Origin: Lotus japonicus
Lineage: Eukaryota; Streptophyta; Magnoliopsida; Fabales; Fabaceae
Reading direction: 5' to 3'
Assembly: GCF_012489685.1 (NCBI RefSeq)
Contig: NC_080043.1
Span: 53,776,289-53,840,288, forward strand
DNA length: 64,000 nt
Shown: positions 10,134 through 22,517 of the stretch, piece after piece
Position numbering within the stretch: position 1 is the stretch's first letter
Layout: every line of letters starts with the position of its first letter
Notes under the pieces: model-generated
What the model was told of the DNA's origin: nothing
The model's input: only the letters and a program-made list of their open reading frames with translations
Databases searched by the model: none
Position numbers and translations under genes: made by a program

Positions 10134-10823
10134 GATTAAGTGCTGCAAGAAATAGTAAGTAATAAAATCCTCACTCACACAATCTCACGTGTTTACGCTC
10201 AAAACATTTTAATCACTCGTGTTTCGCTCAATATTTGGCTTTTTTTTTTCTCTAATGATCTCACAACTCTTGCCTTTTACCACTCAGCTTCACCTTATGA
10301 GCTCTTAAATTAAGAACTTTAGGATGGTTCAACACAACAAGGAACAGCTAGAGTACGAAGATGATAACTTCAGTGATTTAAGGAAAATGAGAGATTAGGA
10401 AGGACACACTAATTTTTTTTTTAAGATAAATAGTAAACGAGAACAATGGCTGAGGTTTTTTTTTTTTTTTTTTTTTGATTGCTGGAAAGAAACACACTTA
10501 AATTCTTCAGGTCACAACTCTTTTTTTTTTTATAATACTTCTTTTTTTTTCTTTTTTTTTGTGCTTTTGGACCTGAACACTTCTTTTCTTTTCTTTTTTT
10601 TTTTGCACTTTTTTTTTCCAGCAGAATGCAAATCACAAAAGACAAAAAGAATGAAGGAACACACGAAAACTTCAAAAAAGATGATGAGAAGACAAGGGAA
10701 AGGATAATATGAGTAGGCTGTTTTTTTTTTATATAGAATGAGAACAACAACAAAAAAATGAAAAATAAAAACAAAATGGAGAAAAGAAACCTGGTTTTCA
10801 AGAGCCTAAGCTCTGGTACCAAA
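10134..10823 (-). other. 5' leader and PBS of the nested gypsy derivative
   Basis: No gene. The minus-strand PBS TGGTACCAGAGC lies at 10810-10821, one base from the standard initiator-Met site. Between it and the gag-like ATG are long A-runs on the minus strand (T-runs around 10458-10615 on the plus strand). Confidence 0.6.
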
Positions 10824-11524
10824 TGGTATGGTTTGGGAACACAAAGGATCGTCTTGAAAACCGGGGACAAAAGATAGGAACTTGACCCTAACCGCGACCT
10901 GCCGGTAGAACCAAAGTTATCAAGTTTAGTTCTTAACCCAAGAACAAATGGGAAGCTCTCACAATATGAGAAAACTCAATATCATTCATATTCAAAAACT
11001 GATTTGTTCCATACATTGAGTCCCTATTTATAGGCTAAGTGGGATGCTACTCTTTCCAATAAGTAATAATGCTCCCACTAACATTTAATAGACTCCACTA
11101 GAGATTTATAGCTCCACTAGCATTGGAAACTTGAGTAAAAGCCCACTATTCCTAAAGATGAGTCAAAGGCTCATAAAAGACATTAAAAACCAACTAGGGG
11201 GAATACAAAATGTCATCAGAAAATTCACCCCTAAATTAAATACGAAAATTCAAAAGAGAATAAAAATATTGGACTTATTTTGTAGTTATGAAGGTCCAAT
11301 AATTATTAGTCTCTAATTTGTATAATTTCAGCTCATGAATGCATCTTTAACATGGAGATTGGGCTCTTGACAAATCTGCCTTCATGTTGGGTCCAAACCA
11401 TCATTCTTAATTTGAAGGAAAAATCCTTGCAAAGCTTGATTCATTCCTTTAGGCTTGGACCTTGTAGTTGGACATCCTATTCCTTGGAAAAGAGTCTATG
11501 CATTGGCTGGTCCGATCTCTATCA
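10824..11524 (-). repeat. 5' LTR of the nested gypsy derivative (701 bp)
   Basis: Matches 8246-9003 almost base for base apart from the 57 bp duplication and a few changes at the outer end. Close LTR identity points to a young insertion, younger than element B. Confidence 0.9.
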
Positions 11525-11737
11525 AAAAATCCTCCATTTTAGATGTAATGCAATGTATGAAATGATTAAATAAAGGAAGTGTTTTTGCAAATATTGTGTG
11601 TTTGTTAATGCAGATGCTGAAACAATAAATTAAGCACATAAGAAGAAAATCAACAAGTTAATCTTTTTAAAAAAACAAGGTTAAACTCAATAACATAATA
11701 AAAAGAGTGAAGGAGAAAGAGAAGAGAATTCCTAAAA

Positions 11738-14550
11738 CTAAGGTTTAGGTAGCCTGCTAAGGATTGTCGTGCACATCTTTGACAGACCTTGGATGAGTGT
11801 AGTGTGAAGGTTAAGTTGCCTCTGAAAAGAGTCAAGTCTGGCCTCAGTGGAAATAGGATCAGACTGATTTGGAGCAGACAAAACAGCTTGATCAGAGGAC
11901 GGTATATCAGAGCCTGGTGTGGGCTGAGGAACTTGAGCAGAGGTTGAGGCGATGTCAGTAACAGGAACAGCAGCGAGCACTTGATCTTTTAGGGCAGCAG
12001 CCTCAGCTTCTAACTTAGCAGCCTGTTCAAGAGCTTCTAACCGAGCAGACTCAAATTGGGTAGCTTGAAACCTTGCTGCTTCAATTCTAGCAGCTTCTTC
12101 TTGCTCTTGCTTCCTTCTGGCTTCTTCTATAGCATTCCAGAGCTTTTCCCTTAGGCACAATTCATGCAGAGCTATTCTCCTTCTATTTCTGGCTTCTAAC
12201 CTTTGTCTAGCAGCTTCAATTCTTTCCTCTCGTTCTTCAGTATAAAGGGTCAGCATCTCATCAATCTTGCCATGTATCCAATTGCACAGACGTCCCCAAT
12301 CGTCAGCAACTATGTTTGGTTTCTCACTAAGATCAGTGCGAGCATACAGGTTGCGTATCCGAGTTGATGCTTGATCATTGAACAAATTGATGCAGTCCAG
12401 CAGTGTGTTTGGTTCAGGATAGGTGTAGGGAATGATGGGAAGATTGGCTTCAGGTAGTGGAGGAGGAAGATTACAGCTGGTAGCTTCAGAGGTAGCTTGG
12501 GTTTCATAGGCTACATGAGGAGAGGCAACTTCCAGAGCCAGAAGATCAGAGGTATGTGGGTCTGGAGTTGGGTTAGAGGTGCCAGCTTCATGATATGGAA
12601 ACTCAAAGTCTTCAGAGTTTACTGATTGAGTAGTTGGAAAGGGACACTTTAGAATATTTTCCTTCCTTTGGAGGAGGGAAGGCCAAGTTCAGAGGAACCG
12701 CATCAAGTGGTTCAGGAGCGACCAGAGGTTCTGGATTTGGTCCTGGATAACGGTTTGGACTTGGAGCTCTAATGATATTCTTAGGAAGATCTGAGATCGT
12801 TGCAACTTGAATAAATTTGTGACCAGATTCAGAGTTGTTGGATGGTGAGGAAACTGCAGCATTGGTAACAAAAGGTATGGATGGAGTGGGAGAGGGAGTT
12901 TCTTGTTCAGAATGTTCAGAGGTTTGTTGTTCAGAGGCTTGTTGTTCAGAGGCTTGTTGAGGGTATGGAAGTAGAATAGGTGAAGTAGGTTTAGAGGGTT
13001 GTAGATTTTGTATTCTTTTCCACAGAGGTTCATCTTCAATGGAAGGTTGGATTAATGAGGTCTTGGGTGGTGATGAACAGGTAGTGGTGGTTGTGGAGAT
13101 TGGTTGTATGACAAATTTTTGTTGAGGAGGAGGAGAAAGTAATGCTTGGGTAGGAATGGGGGTAGGCACAACGACGATAGCATCAAATTCATCGTCAGAA
13201 AGAACTACAAACTTGAGTTCCTGACAGAAGATCTTGTGACTATGGTAGTCATTGGTGCTTGAATAATTTCCTGCTGGATAACCCTTGTAACAATTCTGAC
13301 CTTCTTCTTCTTCTTTTGAGGTGGTGGCTCATCATCATCACCATCCTCAGAGTCATCCTTTTCAACAGTAGTATCTTCCTTCTTCCTCTTTGTCTTCTTC
13401 TTCTGAGGAGATTCATAATGAGGAGCGTCTGGAAGAATTCTGAAGAACTCATCTACATCAATTTCCAGACCTTGACTCTTCAGATCCTCAGGATAGAACA
13501 TGATTGCCTCTAGATCATCAGCCTTAGACCAGAGGGGATAATCATTGAGAGGAACTCTTCGTCCCTTAATCTCATCTAGTGTGAAGGCAGAGTCAGCCTC
13601 AACTTTCTTTTCTATCAGGACATCATCTTCATAGTTGTAGGAGTAAAGGCTTCTCCAGCAAGAGTGGATAAGTCTTCAGTGCATCTTGCGTCGATCAAGT
13701 CCTTGACCAGGTTGCTCTCAACAAAGATATCAGATAACAGCCTTCCAAACAAAATGTATCTGATTGTGTTCTTGGTCACAACAGCAGTTGTTCTTGATCT
13801 CTTTATGCAATCCTTCAGATAATTGAAATAGAAGTAAGGAAGACAGACCTTTTGCCCAGTCTTGATGAAGTACAACATCACCTTCTGATTGAAGTTGATG
13901 TAGTCAGGAGAGCTTCTAGAGAGTCTGGGATTGAAGCAATTCAGAATGATCTTGTGTTAGATCCTTAGGTCAGGATGAAGATCCTTCGTCTTGTAATCAG
14001 ATTTTCCAGGTTGCCAGTTGGCGTACAACACCGAATTGATGTTATCCTTGACTGCCTTTGACTTGGAATCGCTAGTCTGAAATCTGTAGCCCTTGATAGT
14101 TTCTGGACCAAGAAGCAAAGCAATTGACCTTTCAGTAACGATGATCTTCTTGCCCAGCACATAGGAAACAACTTGAAGATCGTCACAGTCTGCATGTTTC
14201 CAGAATTCCTTCACAAGCTTGTCATAGATAGGTCCAGTAAGCCTGTTGAAATACCTTTCCCAGCCTTGGTTCTCCACTGCAGGACGAAGATCCAACCCAT
14301 TTTTTCCTACATTATCGAAATCAACTCGCATTTCACAAAGAACCTGAAGTTCTTTTGGTGAAAAATTGCAAGTAACTGCACAACTTCTCTAAGCAACTGA
14401 AGGAGTTTCCCCGGAACCTTAAGTCTCTGCACGAGACGATACACTTGTTCTTGAACGAAGAGTAGGACTAACTTGACCCGTTGCAAGTCCCAAAACTAGA
14501 GGAGGAAACACTCTTCCATCTGCAGAATCAGCCTTCTCTGTTTTTTCCAT
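11738..14550 (-). pseudogene. Element B ORF3 (so-called envelope-like protein), broken
   Basis: Homologous to the open ORF3 at 33605-36463. ATG at 14550 (MEKTEKADSADGRVF); stop at 11738 after RLPKP. The globular N-terminal block, the KKKKKVRI basic patch near 13310, the Pro/Ser/Thr-rich part and the charged coiled coil (RIEAARQRLEARNRRRIAL near 12200) are all present. The frame is cut several times: near 14400 (stop after the first ~45 codons), near 13957 (stop), near 13615 and 13205 (frame changes), and near 12600. It is not expressible as one protein. Confidence 0.78.
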
Positions 14551-14980
14551 GGCGGATGAAGGTTTGGGTAGAAAGGGGATGAACAGGAGAGAGAAGAGAG
14601 AGTTTTGAAGAAAACCTAAAGCTTTTGAAGGATAGAGAGAGAAATGAAAAGAGTAAAGTGGAGAGCGTGTGTGCATAAGTTGGTTTAAAAGTAATCATTG
14701 GCGGTTGTAAAACCAAAAGTAAAATCAACGGCTAGAAATTAATGATATAAAGTTAAACAGTAAATGCGCATAACACACGGTGGAGAATAAGCAGATCAAA
14801 ATCATTACAACAGATTATCCCAAGAGGCACAAGGAACGAGGCATTAGAATAAACTGACACACAATTGCTGTCTTGTCTCAGAGTGAGTACCAATGGGTAC
14901 ACAACTTCTGACAAGGTTACCTTATGAACTAGACATATTCTGATAAGGAAGCATCATAGTCAGAGGTTCTGATCCATCTT
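14551..14980 (-). promoter_or_regulatory. Element B spacer between pol and ORF3
   Basis: Non-coding, about 430 bp. It keeps one AACGG motif (plus-strand TCAACGG at 14726-14732); the second member of the pair is mutated near 14697. A pyrimidine-rich leader (minus strand) precedes the ORF3 ATG. Confidence 0.4.
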
Positions 14981-17900
14981 CATACTGGACAAAGGTCCAT
15001 ATTTAGATTTTTCAGTATAAAATTAAATTTATCCTATGCTAAGGGCTTTGTAAAGATATCTGCCCATTGATGGCCAGTATCAACAATCTTCAGAAGAAGT
15101 ACGCCCTTCTGAACATAATCCCTAATAAAATGATATTTTACCTCAATGTGCTTGGCCCTTGAATGTAAAATTGGATTCTTACTGAGTGAGATAGCAGCAG
15201 TATTGTCGCAGTAAATTGGAATATTTCCCTCAAGGATTTGATAATCTTCCAATTGGTGTTTCATCCAGAGCATCTGAGTGCTGCAAATAGCTGCTGAGAT
15301 ATATTCTGCCTCTGCAGTGGATAGAGAAATGGTTGACTGCCTCTTGCTTGCCCATGAGACTAAGTTACTTCCCAGAAATTGACAGTTTCCAGAAGTACTT
15401 TTTCTTTCTGTTCTATTTCCAGCATAATCAGCATCACAATAACCTGAAAGCTTATACTTCGATGTTTTCTTATACATCAAGCCAAGGTTAGTGCTACCTT
15501 TCAGATATTTGAGAATTCTCTTAAAAGCATTTAAGTCAGTTTCTCTCGGATCTGATTGGAATCTAGCACATAAATGTACACTAAAGAGAATATATGGCCT
15601 AGATGCAGTTAAGTATAGAAGAGAGCCTATCATACCACAATAGAGCTTTTGGCATACTTTACTAATGGCGTCTTCTTTCTCCATAATGCATGTAGGATGC
15701 ATTGGAGTCTTGGCTATTGTAGCTTCTGTCATGTTAAACTTCTTCAGAAGTTCCTTTGTGTACTTGCTCTGATGGATATATGTTGCTTCTGGTTTTTGAT
15801 CAACTTGTATTCCCAGAAAGTACTTAAGTTCTCCCAACATACTTATTTCAAATTCAGCCTGCATCATCTTAGAAAATTCTTTGCAAAGAGATGGATTAGC
15901 AGATCCAAATATGATATCATCAACATAAATTTGCACAATTAAGATGTCATCTTTGTAGGATTTCCAAAAGAGAGTTGTATCTACTTTACCCCTTACAAAC
16001 TCGTTTTCCAGAAGGAATGAGCCCAGTCTCTCATACCATGCTCTAGGAGCTTGCTTCAGACCATAGAGAGATTTCTTCAACTTCAAGACATGGTTAGGGT
16101 TCTTCTCATCTTCAAATCCAGGAGGTTGATGCACATATACTTCTTCAGAGATGTATCCATTCAAGGACGCACTTTTGACATCCATTTGATGAAGAACTAT
16201 GTTGTGATTCACAGAGAATGAGATCAACAATCTGATAGCTTCCAATCTTGCTACTGGAGCAAACGTTTCAGTGTAATCTATCCCTTCTTGCTGACTGTAG
16301 CCTTGAGCAACTAGCCTTGCTTTGTTTATGACTACATCTCCTTTCTCATTGAGCTTGTTTCTGTAGACCCACTTAGTTCCAATGATGTGAACACCTTGAG
16401 GTTTCTGAACAAGGTTCCAGACATCATTCTTGGAGAATTGATTCAGTTCTTCTTCCATAGTCAGAATCCAGTCCTTGTCTTGAAGAGCTTCATCAACAGA
16501 TTTTGGTTCAATTAATGACACCAAACCTTTTAAGCTTAACAGAGTCTCTTCTGAAGGTTTGAATGCTGAGCTGGTTTTGACTGGTTCATCTTTGTTTCCC
16601 ATAATTAATTCCTTAGGGCGAGAGGCAATTATTCTGCTCTTCTTCTGAAGCAACGGATCAGAGCGACCAGCTTCTTCTGCATAATCTGCCTCTGGCTCAG
16701 CTCGCTCTGAAGCTTTGCCTTTATCAGAAACAGTTATGCTCATATCTGCAAACTTTTCAACTAGTTTTGACTTGTCAGAGTTCTTATCATCGAATCTAAC
16801 ATGAATAGATTCCTCAATAGTTTTAGCACATTTAGAACGATCAGAATAACCAAGTAATAGACATTTAGAAGATTTAGAATCAAATTTATGCAATCTATCC
16901 TTAGTATTCAAAACATAGCAAACCCAACCAAAAGGATGAAAGTAAGAAATGTTGGGCTTTATATTCTTCCACAATTCAAAAGGAGTCTTTTTCAGAATTG
17001 GCCTGATAGAGATCCTGTTCTGAATGTAACATGTTGTGTTTACTGCCTTTGCCCAGAAGTGCTTTGCCATGTCAGTTTCTTGGAGCATGGTTCTAGCCAT
17101 CTCTTGGAGAGTTCTATTTTTCCTTTCAACAACACCGTTCTGTTGAGGAGTTCTAGGACAAGGGAAGTCATGTGATATTCCATAGGTATCAAACAGACTC
17201 TCAAACTTCTCATTTCCAAACTCTCCACCATGATCACTTCTGACACGCACAATCCTGCAACCCTTCTTGTTTGGCACTTGGGCAATGAACGTAGAGAACA
17301 CAAAATGAGACTCATCCTTGCGGCTAAAGAATTTTACCCATGTCCAGCGGCTATAGATGTCAACAATGACCATTCGATATCTCTTGCCACCTATAGACTC
17401 AGTTTTCACTGGTCCAAATAGGTCGATATGCAGATGTTCCAATGGCCTTGAGGTGGAAACAACATTCTTTGCCTTCAACGAGGCTTTTGTAAATTTGCCT
17501 TTCTAACATGCTTCACAAAGAGCATCTGAAGAGAACTTCAGAGTGGGTAAGCCCCTGACAAGGTCAAGCTTACTCAGCTGAGAAATCTTTCTCATACTGG
17601 CATGCCCTAACCGTCTATGCCATACCCATTGCTCGTCATTAACAGAAAGAAGACACTTTACTTTCTGAGATTCCAACTCATATAATCTGATCTTATAGGT
17701 GTTGTTCCGCCTCTTGCTGTTAAACAGAACAGAGCCATCGATCTGACTTACAGCCCTGCAAGACTTTTGATTGAAAATAACATCATAACCCTTGTCAGCT
17801 AATTGACTTATTGACAATAAGTTATGCATTAAACCATCTACCAACAGAACATTATCAATGCATGGACTATTATCAATACCAATAGTACCAGAACCAACAA

Positions 17901-18057
17901 TTTTACCCTTCTCATTGCCACCAAAACCAACTTCGCCTCCAGGCTTAAGTTTTAGGTCTTGGAACATACGCCTTTCTCCCGTCATATGTCGCGAGCATCC
18001 ACTGTCTAGATACCATGATTGGTGTTTCAATGGAGCGATCAAGGATATCTGCAACAT
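14981..18057 (-). pseudogene. pol: Element B pol (protease, integrase, RT, RNase H), nearly open
   Basis: The frame starts at 18057 ([18 protein letters not shown]) and is colinear with the open pol at 30058-33183. The protease triad DSG is intact near 18000. The gag-pre-integrase WHRRLGH, the integrase RSDHGGEF and [10 protein letters not shown] blocks, the RT YVDD box (near 15930) and the RNase H blocks are all seen. Breaks: a Gln codon to TAG at about 17503, a small in-frame loss near 16830 (the RFYNT stretch), and a Glu codon to TAG at 15034-15036, just before the normal C-terminus. Most of pol (814 codons) remains in one frame. Confidence 0.9.
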
Positions 18058-18067
18058 AGATAATCTT

Positions 18068-19836
18068 TTACTTTGGTACCCACTTTCTGGGTCCTTTCTT
18101 GTTAGTTACCCCAGAGGTTCTGACAACCTTGGGTTTCTCAACATGATAATGCAAAGGAATCTGAGCATGATATTTAGACATAGAGAAAGTCCCCTTTTTG
18201 AGAGGGGGGTTAACAACTTTATTAGGCAATGGTTCAGGCAATATAGTACCAGAGGGTACAAAATGTTCATAAAAAGACTTTGCCTTAGGCATAGGAGGCT
18301 CCTTTCTACTAGGTCTAGAATAGCCAATGTCGTACATTCCATTTCTGCTTACGCCATAGATCATTGAAGCCATTAAGCTTGTGTCTACGCTTTTAGCTAG
18401 GAATCTTTGAAAAGACTTTTCATATTGTGATTCATTCTTACTATCAGAGGCATCACAAGCAACAACTTCTTCTAATTTGACAATTTGATTTTTGAGCACA
18501 GAGTTAGAATTTACTAAAGCATGATTACTTTCATTTAATTCAGAAATTCTTTTCTCATGTTCAGTAGAAGTTTTAGAGACAACATAGAAATCCTTTTTCA
18601 ACTTTTTATGCTTAGTCAGAAGAGAGTTATATTTATCCATGATTTCAGACAAAGCATCTTTAAGTTCAGAAGTTGAGAAAGATGCGAATACCTCATTTTA
18701 ATCATCTGAGTTTGGATCATCCTCTGATGCAGATTCAGCATTAGGTGCATCATTAGACTCTGCTTCTTTGTCCTTGACAATTGCCATGAGTCCTTCAACA
18801 ATTTCACCATCAGAATCAACTTCTTCTGACTCTGAGTAATCAAAAGTCACCATGAGGCCTTTCTTTGCTTTGAAGTGCTTCTTAGGCTTCTTGTCCTTTT
18901 TCAGCTTGGGACAGTCACTCTTGTAATGTCCTGGTTCTTTGCATTCAAAGCAAATGACTTCTTTTGATAAGGACTTCTTCTAACCGGATGAAGATTCATG
19001 CTTTCCTTTGACCTTTGATGAGCCTCTGTACTTTCTCTGCCTGTGCTTCTAGATGCGGTTGAGCTTTCTGGAGATCAGGGTTAGCTCATCTTCATCAGAA
19101 TCTTCAGAGGTTTCTTCAGATTCTTCTGCTGCTTGGAGAGGTTTGGCCTTTTCAGATTTGGATTTCAAAGCTATAGACTTCTTCATGTGAGTATCATGCT
19201 CTTCACGATCTAACTCACGACTCTTCAGCATACTTATGAGTTCTTCCAAACTCAACTGGTCAAGGTCTCTTGAAAGCTTCAAGGAAGTTATCAAAGGTAC
19301 CCAGTTTTCAGGAAGACCTCTAAGGATCCTCTTGACATGATCAGCAGTGGTGTAGCTTTTGTTGAGAACTCTTATTCCAGCAATAATCAACTGGAATCTG
19401 GAAAACATATCTCCAATGGATTCGCCTGGTTCCAGCTGGAAAGCTTCGTACTTCTTGATCAAAGACAGTGCCTTTGTCTCCTTCATTTCTTTGTTTCCTT
19501 CATGAGTCATCTTCAAGGAATCAAAGATAGACTTAGCATACTCACGATCTGCTATCTTCTGATATTCTTCATAAGAGATAGCGTTGAGAAGAATGGTTCT
19601 AGCTTTATGATGTTCTAGGTATTTCTTCTTCTGCTCAGCCGTCATCTTCTCTCTTGAGTTCTTTTCGCCATCAGCATCAACTGGACGCGTGTAGCCTTCC
19701 ACGATGATATCCCAGAGATCAGCATCGAAGCCAAGAAAGAAGCTTTCGATTCTATCCAGTACTCAAACTTTTCTCCATCAAAGACAGGAGGCTTTGCACT
19801 GCAAACATCTTTTTGCGCATCACTAGTGGTAGCCAT
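18068..19836 (-). pseudogene. gag: Element B gag, broken
   Basis: Copia-type nucleocapsid polyprotein. ATG at 19836 (MATTSDAQ). The capsid-like block typical of copia gag (UBN2 family) runs to about 19200, followed by an acidic Ser/Glu patch, the CCHC knuckle CFECKEPGHYKSDC (near 18940) and a C-terminal coiled coil. A deletion near 19745 shifts the frame after FEYW. Three nonsense codons follow: Trp to TAG at 19049-19051, Gln to TAG near 18980, and Glu to TAA near 18700. Gag and pol are in different frames (pol +1 relative to gag). Confidence 0.85.
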
Positions 19837-19897
19837 CACAGTTTTTCACACCGGCCCGGATCACTGAACACTATTAGGTGTGGTAATCAGAACTTGC

Positions 19898-19909
19898 GCT
19901 CTGATACCA
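19898..19909 (-). other. Primer binding site of element B
   Basis: TGGTATCAGAGC on the minus strand, 2 bp inside the 5' LTR. It is complementary to the 3' end of plant initiator-Met tRNA. Confidence 0.9.
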
Positions 19910-20948
19910 ATTGAAGATATGAAAAACGATAGTAAGGGGGGGGGGGAGGGGGTTTGAATAGCGTTTTCAACTAAAAAAAATTCCCTCTTAAGATTTAGAA
20001 AAATATCTCGAACAAACAACACAAGGAGCAAAGATAAGAGATGAAGAGAAGCACACAAGTATTTTATCCTGGTTCACTTGATAATTGCTCAAGCTAGTCT
20101 AGTCCACCCGTTAAGGTGATTTCTTCCTTCTTAGAATGAAGGTAATCCACTATTCAATGGTTGTTACAACTGCACTAGCAACCTGCTCAGTGACTAACAA
20201 TACAATGAACTAGCAAACACTAAGATTCACACACTTAGTCTTCTCAAGGAGCTGACCAAACTTGGTCCCTAAAGGAAATACAAACTCACTGTTTGAAAGG
20301 TTTGGTTTACAATGAAGTGCTTCTAAGAAATCTAGGGTAAACACAATAAGAACGGTGAAGAAAGATTGCTAAGAGAAAGATTGAATATCGCTTGAGTATT
20401 GCACAAATTTTCTTAGCGTCTTCTTCCAACTTCAGCCTCTTTTTATACTCCAAGGATTAGTGTTGTATTCGTTGTTTGAAATGTGATAACCCGAGGTTTC
20501 ATCTATGTTTGTCAAGCCCTTTTTTTTCTTTCTTTTTCCTTTTGAGTCTTTTATAGAGTTTTTAGTCAAGTTAAGTCCCTTTTTAGTTCATAATTGCATC
20601 TGCATTAGTTTAGGTTTTTTTTAATCCATTTATTTAGTCTTCTTATTAGTTTTTATTAGTTTTAGTTTGAGGTTAATTCTCATGGTCAAATTTGAACTGA
20701 AATTTTGTGAGATTATGAGTGTTGATGAGCTTTTGGGGGTTATTGTTTGAGCAATTGAATGTGGGATTGAGGAAATATTCATTAATGAGAGGTTTTCAGA
20801 AGTTACATGGTTGTTTTCATAGAGTCTTTGAGATGCTTTTTAGGTTTGATAGACTCTTGATGGCTAATGATGATGGTTAAAGGCAAAGTAATGAGCAATG
20901 ATAATTGTGGGAAAGGGAGTTACAAAGCTGCTGAAAAACTGGTGAAGG

Positions 20949-21132
20949 CCACGCATGTGCGCCCCTCAGGCCACGCACATGCGTGGTGGCTCTAATGAAA
21001 AAAGATGAAGGAACGTGAAAGCCACGCATGTGCGCCGTTTTGGCCACGCACATGCGTGGTAAACAGACCTAGGAGCGGATTTTTGACAGATCATCCACGC
21101 ATGTGCGTGGAGGTGGCCACGCACATGCGTGG
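20949..21132 (+). repeat. 73 bp-period array of paired CCACGCA/TGCGTGG motifs in the solo LTR
   Basis: Three units, 73 bp apart. Each unit has a CCACGCATGTGCG(C/T) motif (20949, 21022, 21095) and, 22 bp later, CCACGCACATGCGTGG (20971, 21044, 21117). The second motif is a 7 bp-armed inverted repeat with a CA centre. The first is the reverse-complement form, complete only in the third unit. The array ends 18 bp before the TATA box. Confidence 0.85.
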
Positions 21133-21149
21133 CGGGCCGCTGGAAAGTC

Positions 21150-21158
21150 TATAAATTA
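21150..21158 (+). promoter_or_regulatory. TATA box of the gypsy-like solo LTR
   Basis: TATAAATTA just downstream of the 73 bp-period array. This fits a U3 promoter with upstream enhancer-like repeats. Confidence 0.55.
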
Positions 21159-22517
21159 GGATTTTGTGATTTCTTTTAGGTATCTTTGGATTTTCTGAGC
21201 AAAACCTAAGTTCTAGTTTCTTGGAGCTTGTGGGAGGCTTCTTGGCACTCTTGATTCAGGTTTTTTGCTCTTTTAATTTGCATTATGAATTTCATAGCCA
21301 TGCTTGGCTAGTTTCTCTTTGTATTTTGGGTGAAGTGAACCTTAGTTCTGATTATGGTTTAAACTTCTTAATTTCTTATATGAATAAAGTTTCTTTTCCA
21401 TGTATCTTTTCTCTGAATCAATATTCTCTTGAGTGCACACAAGTGTTGGGATTAGATTGATTTGTTTGCTATCACTTAGGAATAAGGGTAGAAACTTATT
21501 GTGTTGGCCTGAACTTATAAACTTCATTCTTCAATTGAATTGACTAGGCACTAAGGAATTAGGTTTGGCAAATGAAATTGAATGTTTTACTTGATTAAGG
21601 AATTAACAAGTAGAGGTAGAGGCTATAACATCATGGATAAGGATTCTGAACTTCATATAAGAATTTGATTTGAGAACCATAATTGGACTAAGTGGACCTT
21701 TGCCCAGGGTACTTCTTTTCTAAATTATAATTCTAAGCTTTTACTCACAAGTGTTTTTCACACAATCAAACTTCAAACATATATTGCTTTTCCCCTTTAC
21801 AATTCTGAACACTAAAATCCTTGAACAATTTGATAAACAACTATCTCTGTGGTTCGATATCTTTATATTACTTCGGGCAATCCGTGCACTTGCAGAATTG
21901 CTATCAAAATGCTACCGTTGGAGGGCAAATCCGGAACTTCCAGATTCTGCTGTGGGAGAACATCTTAGGTAAGGCCGTCAGGATAGTACAATTGCTTTTG
22001 TACTTGGATAGCGACGTGAGCTTTATCCTAATTGACTTCTGATCAGGCGACGCTTCATGTTGGAACTTGTGAAGCTTCGTGATCAGAGTCAGAGGGAAGC
22101 TTGGATCCTCTGACCTTCGTATCTTCTGCTTCTGTACATCAGAGTTGGAAGTACTTGGTCTTCAGAGTAAGTTTACTCTTGGACTTCAGAACTTATGGAC
22201 CTTCAGAACCTCTGGACCTTCAAAGCTTCTGGTCTTCAGAACTTTAAGTGATCTGAATCCACATCAGAGCTTATCATCTTCAAAACTTCTGAAGCATATA
22301 CTACTATTCAATCAGAGCATAGTGAGTGCGAAAGCGTTGCGTTGGTTACTCTTTTTGGCTTAGTGCTTCTAAGAAAGTGTCTTTTGACCAGAGTTAGAAC
22401 CTGTCATTTAAACACTCAGAAAACAACGTTAGAGTACCATCATTGTTCATACACAATAGTTAACATGTAATCATCAAAACATAGAGTTGTACTACATGAC
22501 CAAATCTTGGTCTTACA

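Larger units (their letters stand above)
8246..11524 (-). mobile_element. Small non-autonomous Ty3/gypsy-like LTR element nested in B
   Basis: Two LTRs (8246-9003 and 10824-11524) with TG...CA ends flank an internal part of about 1.8 kb. The 5 bp duplication AAAAA is at 8241-8245 and 11525-11529. A PBS-like TGGTACCAGAGC lies inside the right LTR on the minus strand, so the element is on the minus strand. Internally there is a gag-like N-terminus and a short reading frame, but no protease, RT or integrase motifs. I infer a deletion derivative moved in trans by a full gypsy relative; the gypsy assignment rests on the gag-like start and the Glu/Lys repeat. Confidence 0.85.
20484..21906 (+). mobile_element. 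Gypsy-like solo LTR (1423 bp) in element B's 5' LTR
   Basis: Starts TGATAACCCGAGG, ends TTGCTATCA and is flanked by the 5 bp duplication AAATG (20479-20483 and 21907-21911). No internal region or second LTR is present. The 3' end (GTGGTTCGATATC...ATCCGTGCACTTGC, 21850-21895) is of the R-U5 style I know from Athila/Tat-type gypsy LTRs; that lineage is inference. A TATA box lies at 21150-21158. Short ORFs within it look spurious. Confidence 0.85.
7139..22517 (-). mobile_element. Element B: SIRE/Maximus-type copia element with two nested insertions
   Basis: Read on the minus strand from 22517: 5' LTR, initiator-Met PBS (19898-19909), gag, pol, ORF3, then the antisense ORF on the plus strand, then a damaged 3' end. 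It is interrupted by a gypsy-like solo LTR in the 5' LTR and by a small gypsy derivative at the end of the antisense ORF. At the left, the 3' LTR is a short piece fused to 3' UTR sequence, with the PPT and LTR tip deleted. Its end abuts element A at 7139. Its outer 5' LTR end at 22517 abuts part of element C's LTR. Confidence 0.88.
19912..22517 (-). repeat. 5' LTR of element B, split by a solo LTR
   Basis: Reverse-strand family LTR at 19912-20483 and 21907-22517, together about 1.18 kb without the insert and one TSD copy. The outer end is TCTTACA (22517) and the inner end is TGAAGATATGAAAAACG (19912). A long G-run on the plus strand (19937-19954) is an expanded version of the family's C-run. 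Confidence 0.88.

Noticed and set aside
10421..10870. 149-codon Lys/Phe-rich minus-strand ORF
   Set aside because: It is read through A/T homopolymer runs in the leader of the nested gypsy derivative and has no homolog in the other copies.
13259..13513. Leu-rich plus-strand ORF (membrane-like) opposite ORF3 of B, also at 25837 and 41756
   Set aside because: Mirror of the Lys-rich ORF3 codons (CTT/CTC on the other strand); no start or TATA conservation.
21221..21460. 79-codon ORF in the gypsy-like solo LTR
   Set aside because: Hydrophobic chance frame in LTR sequence; no conserved pattern or known family.
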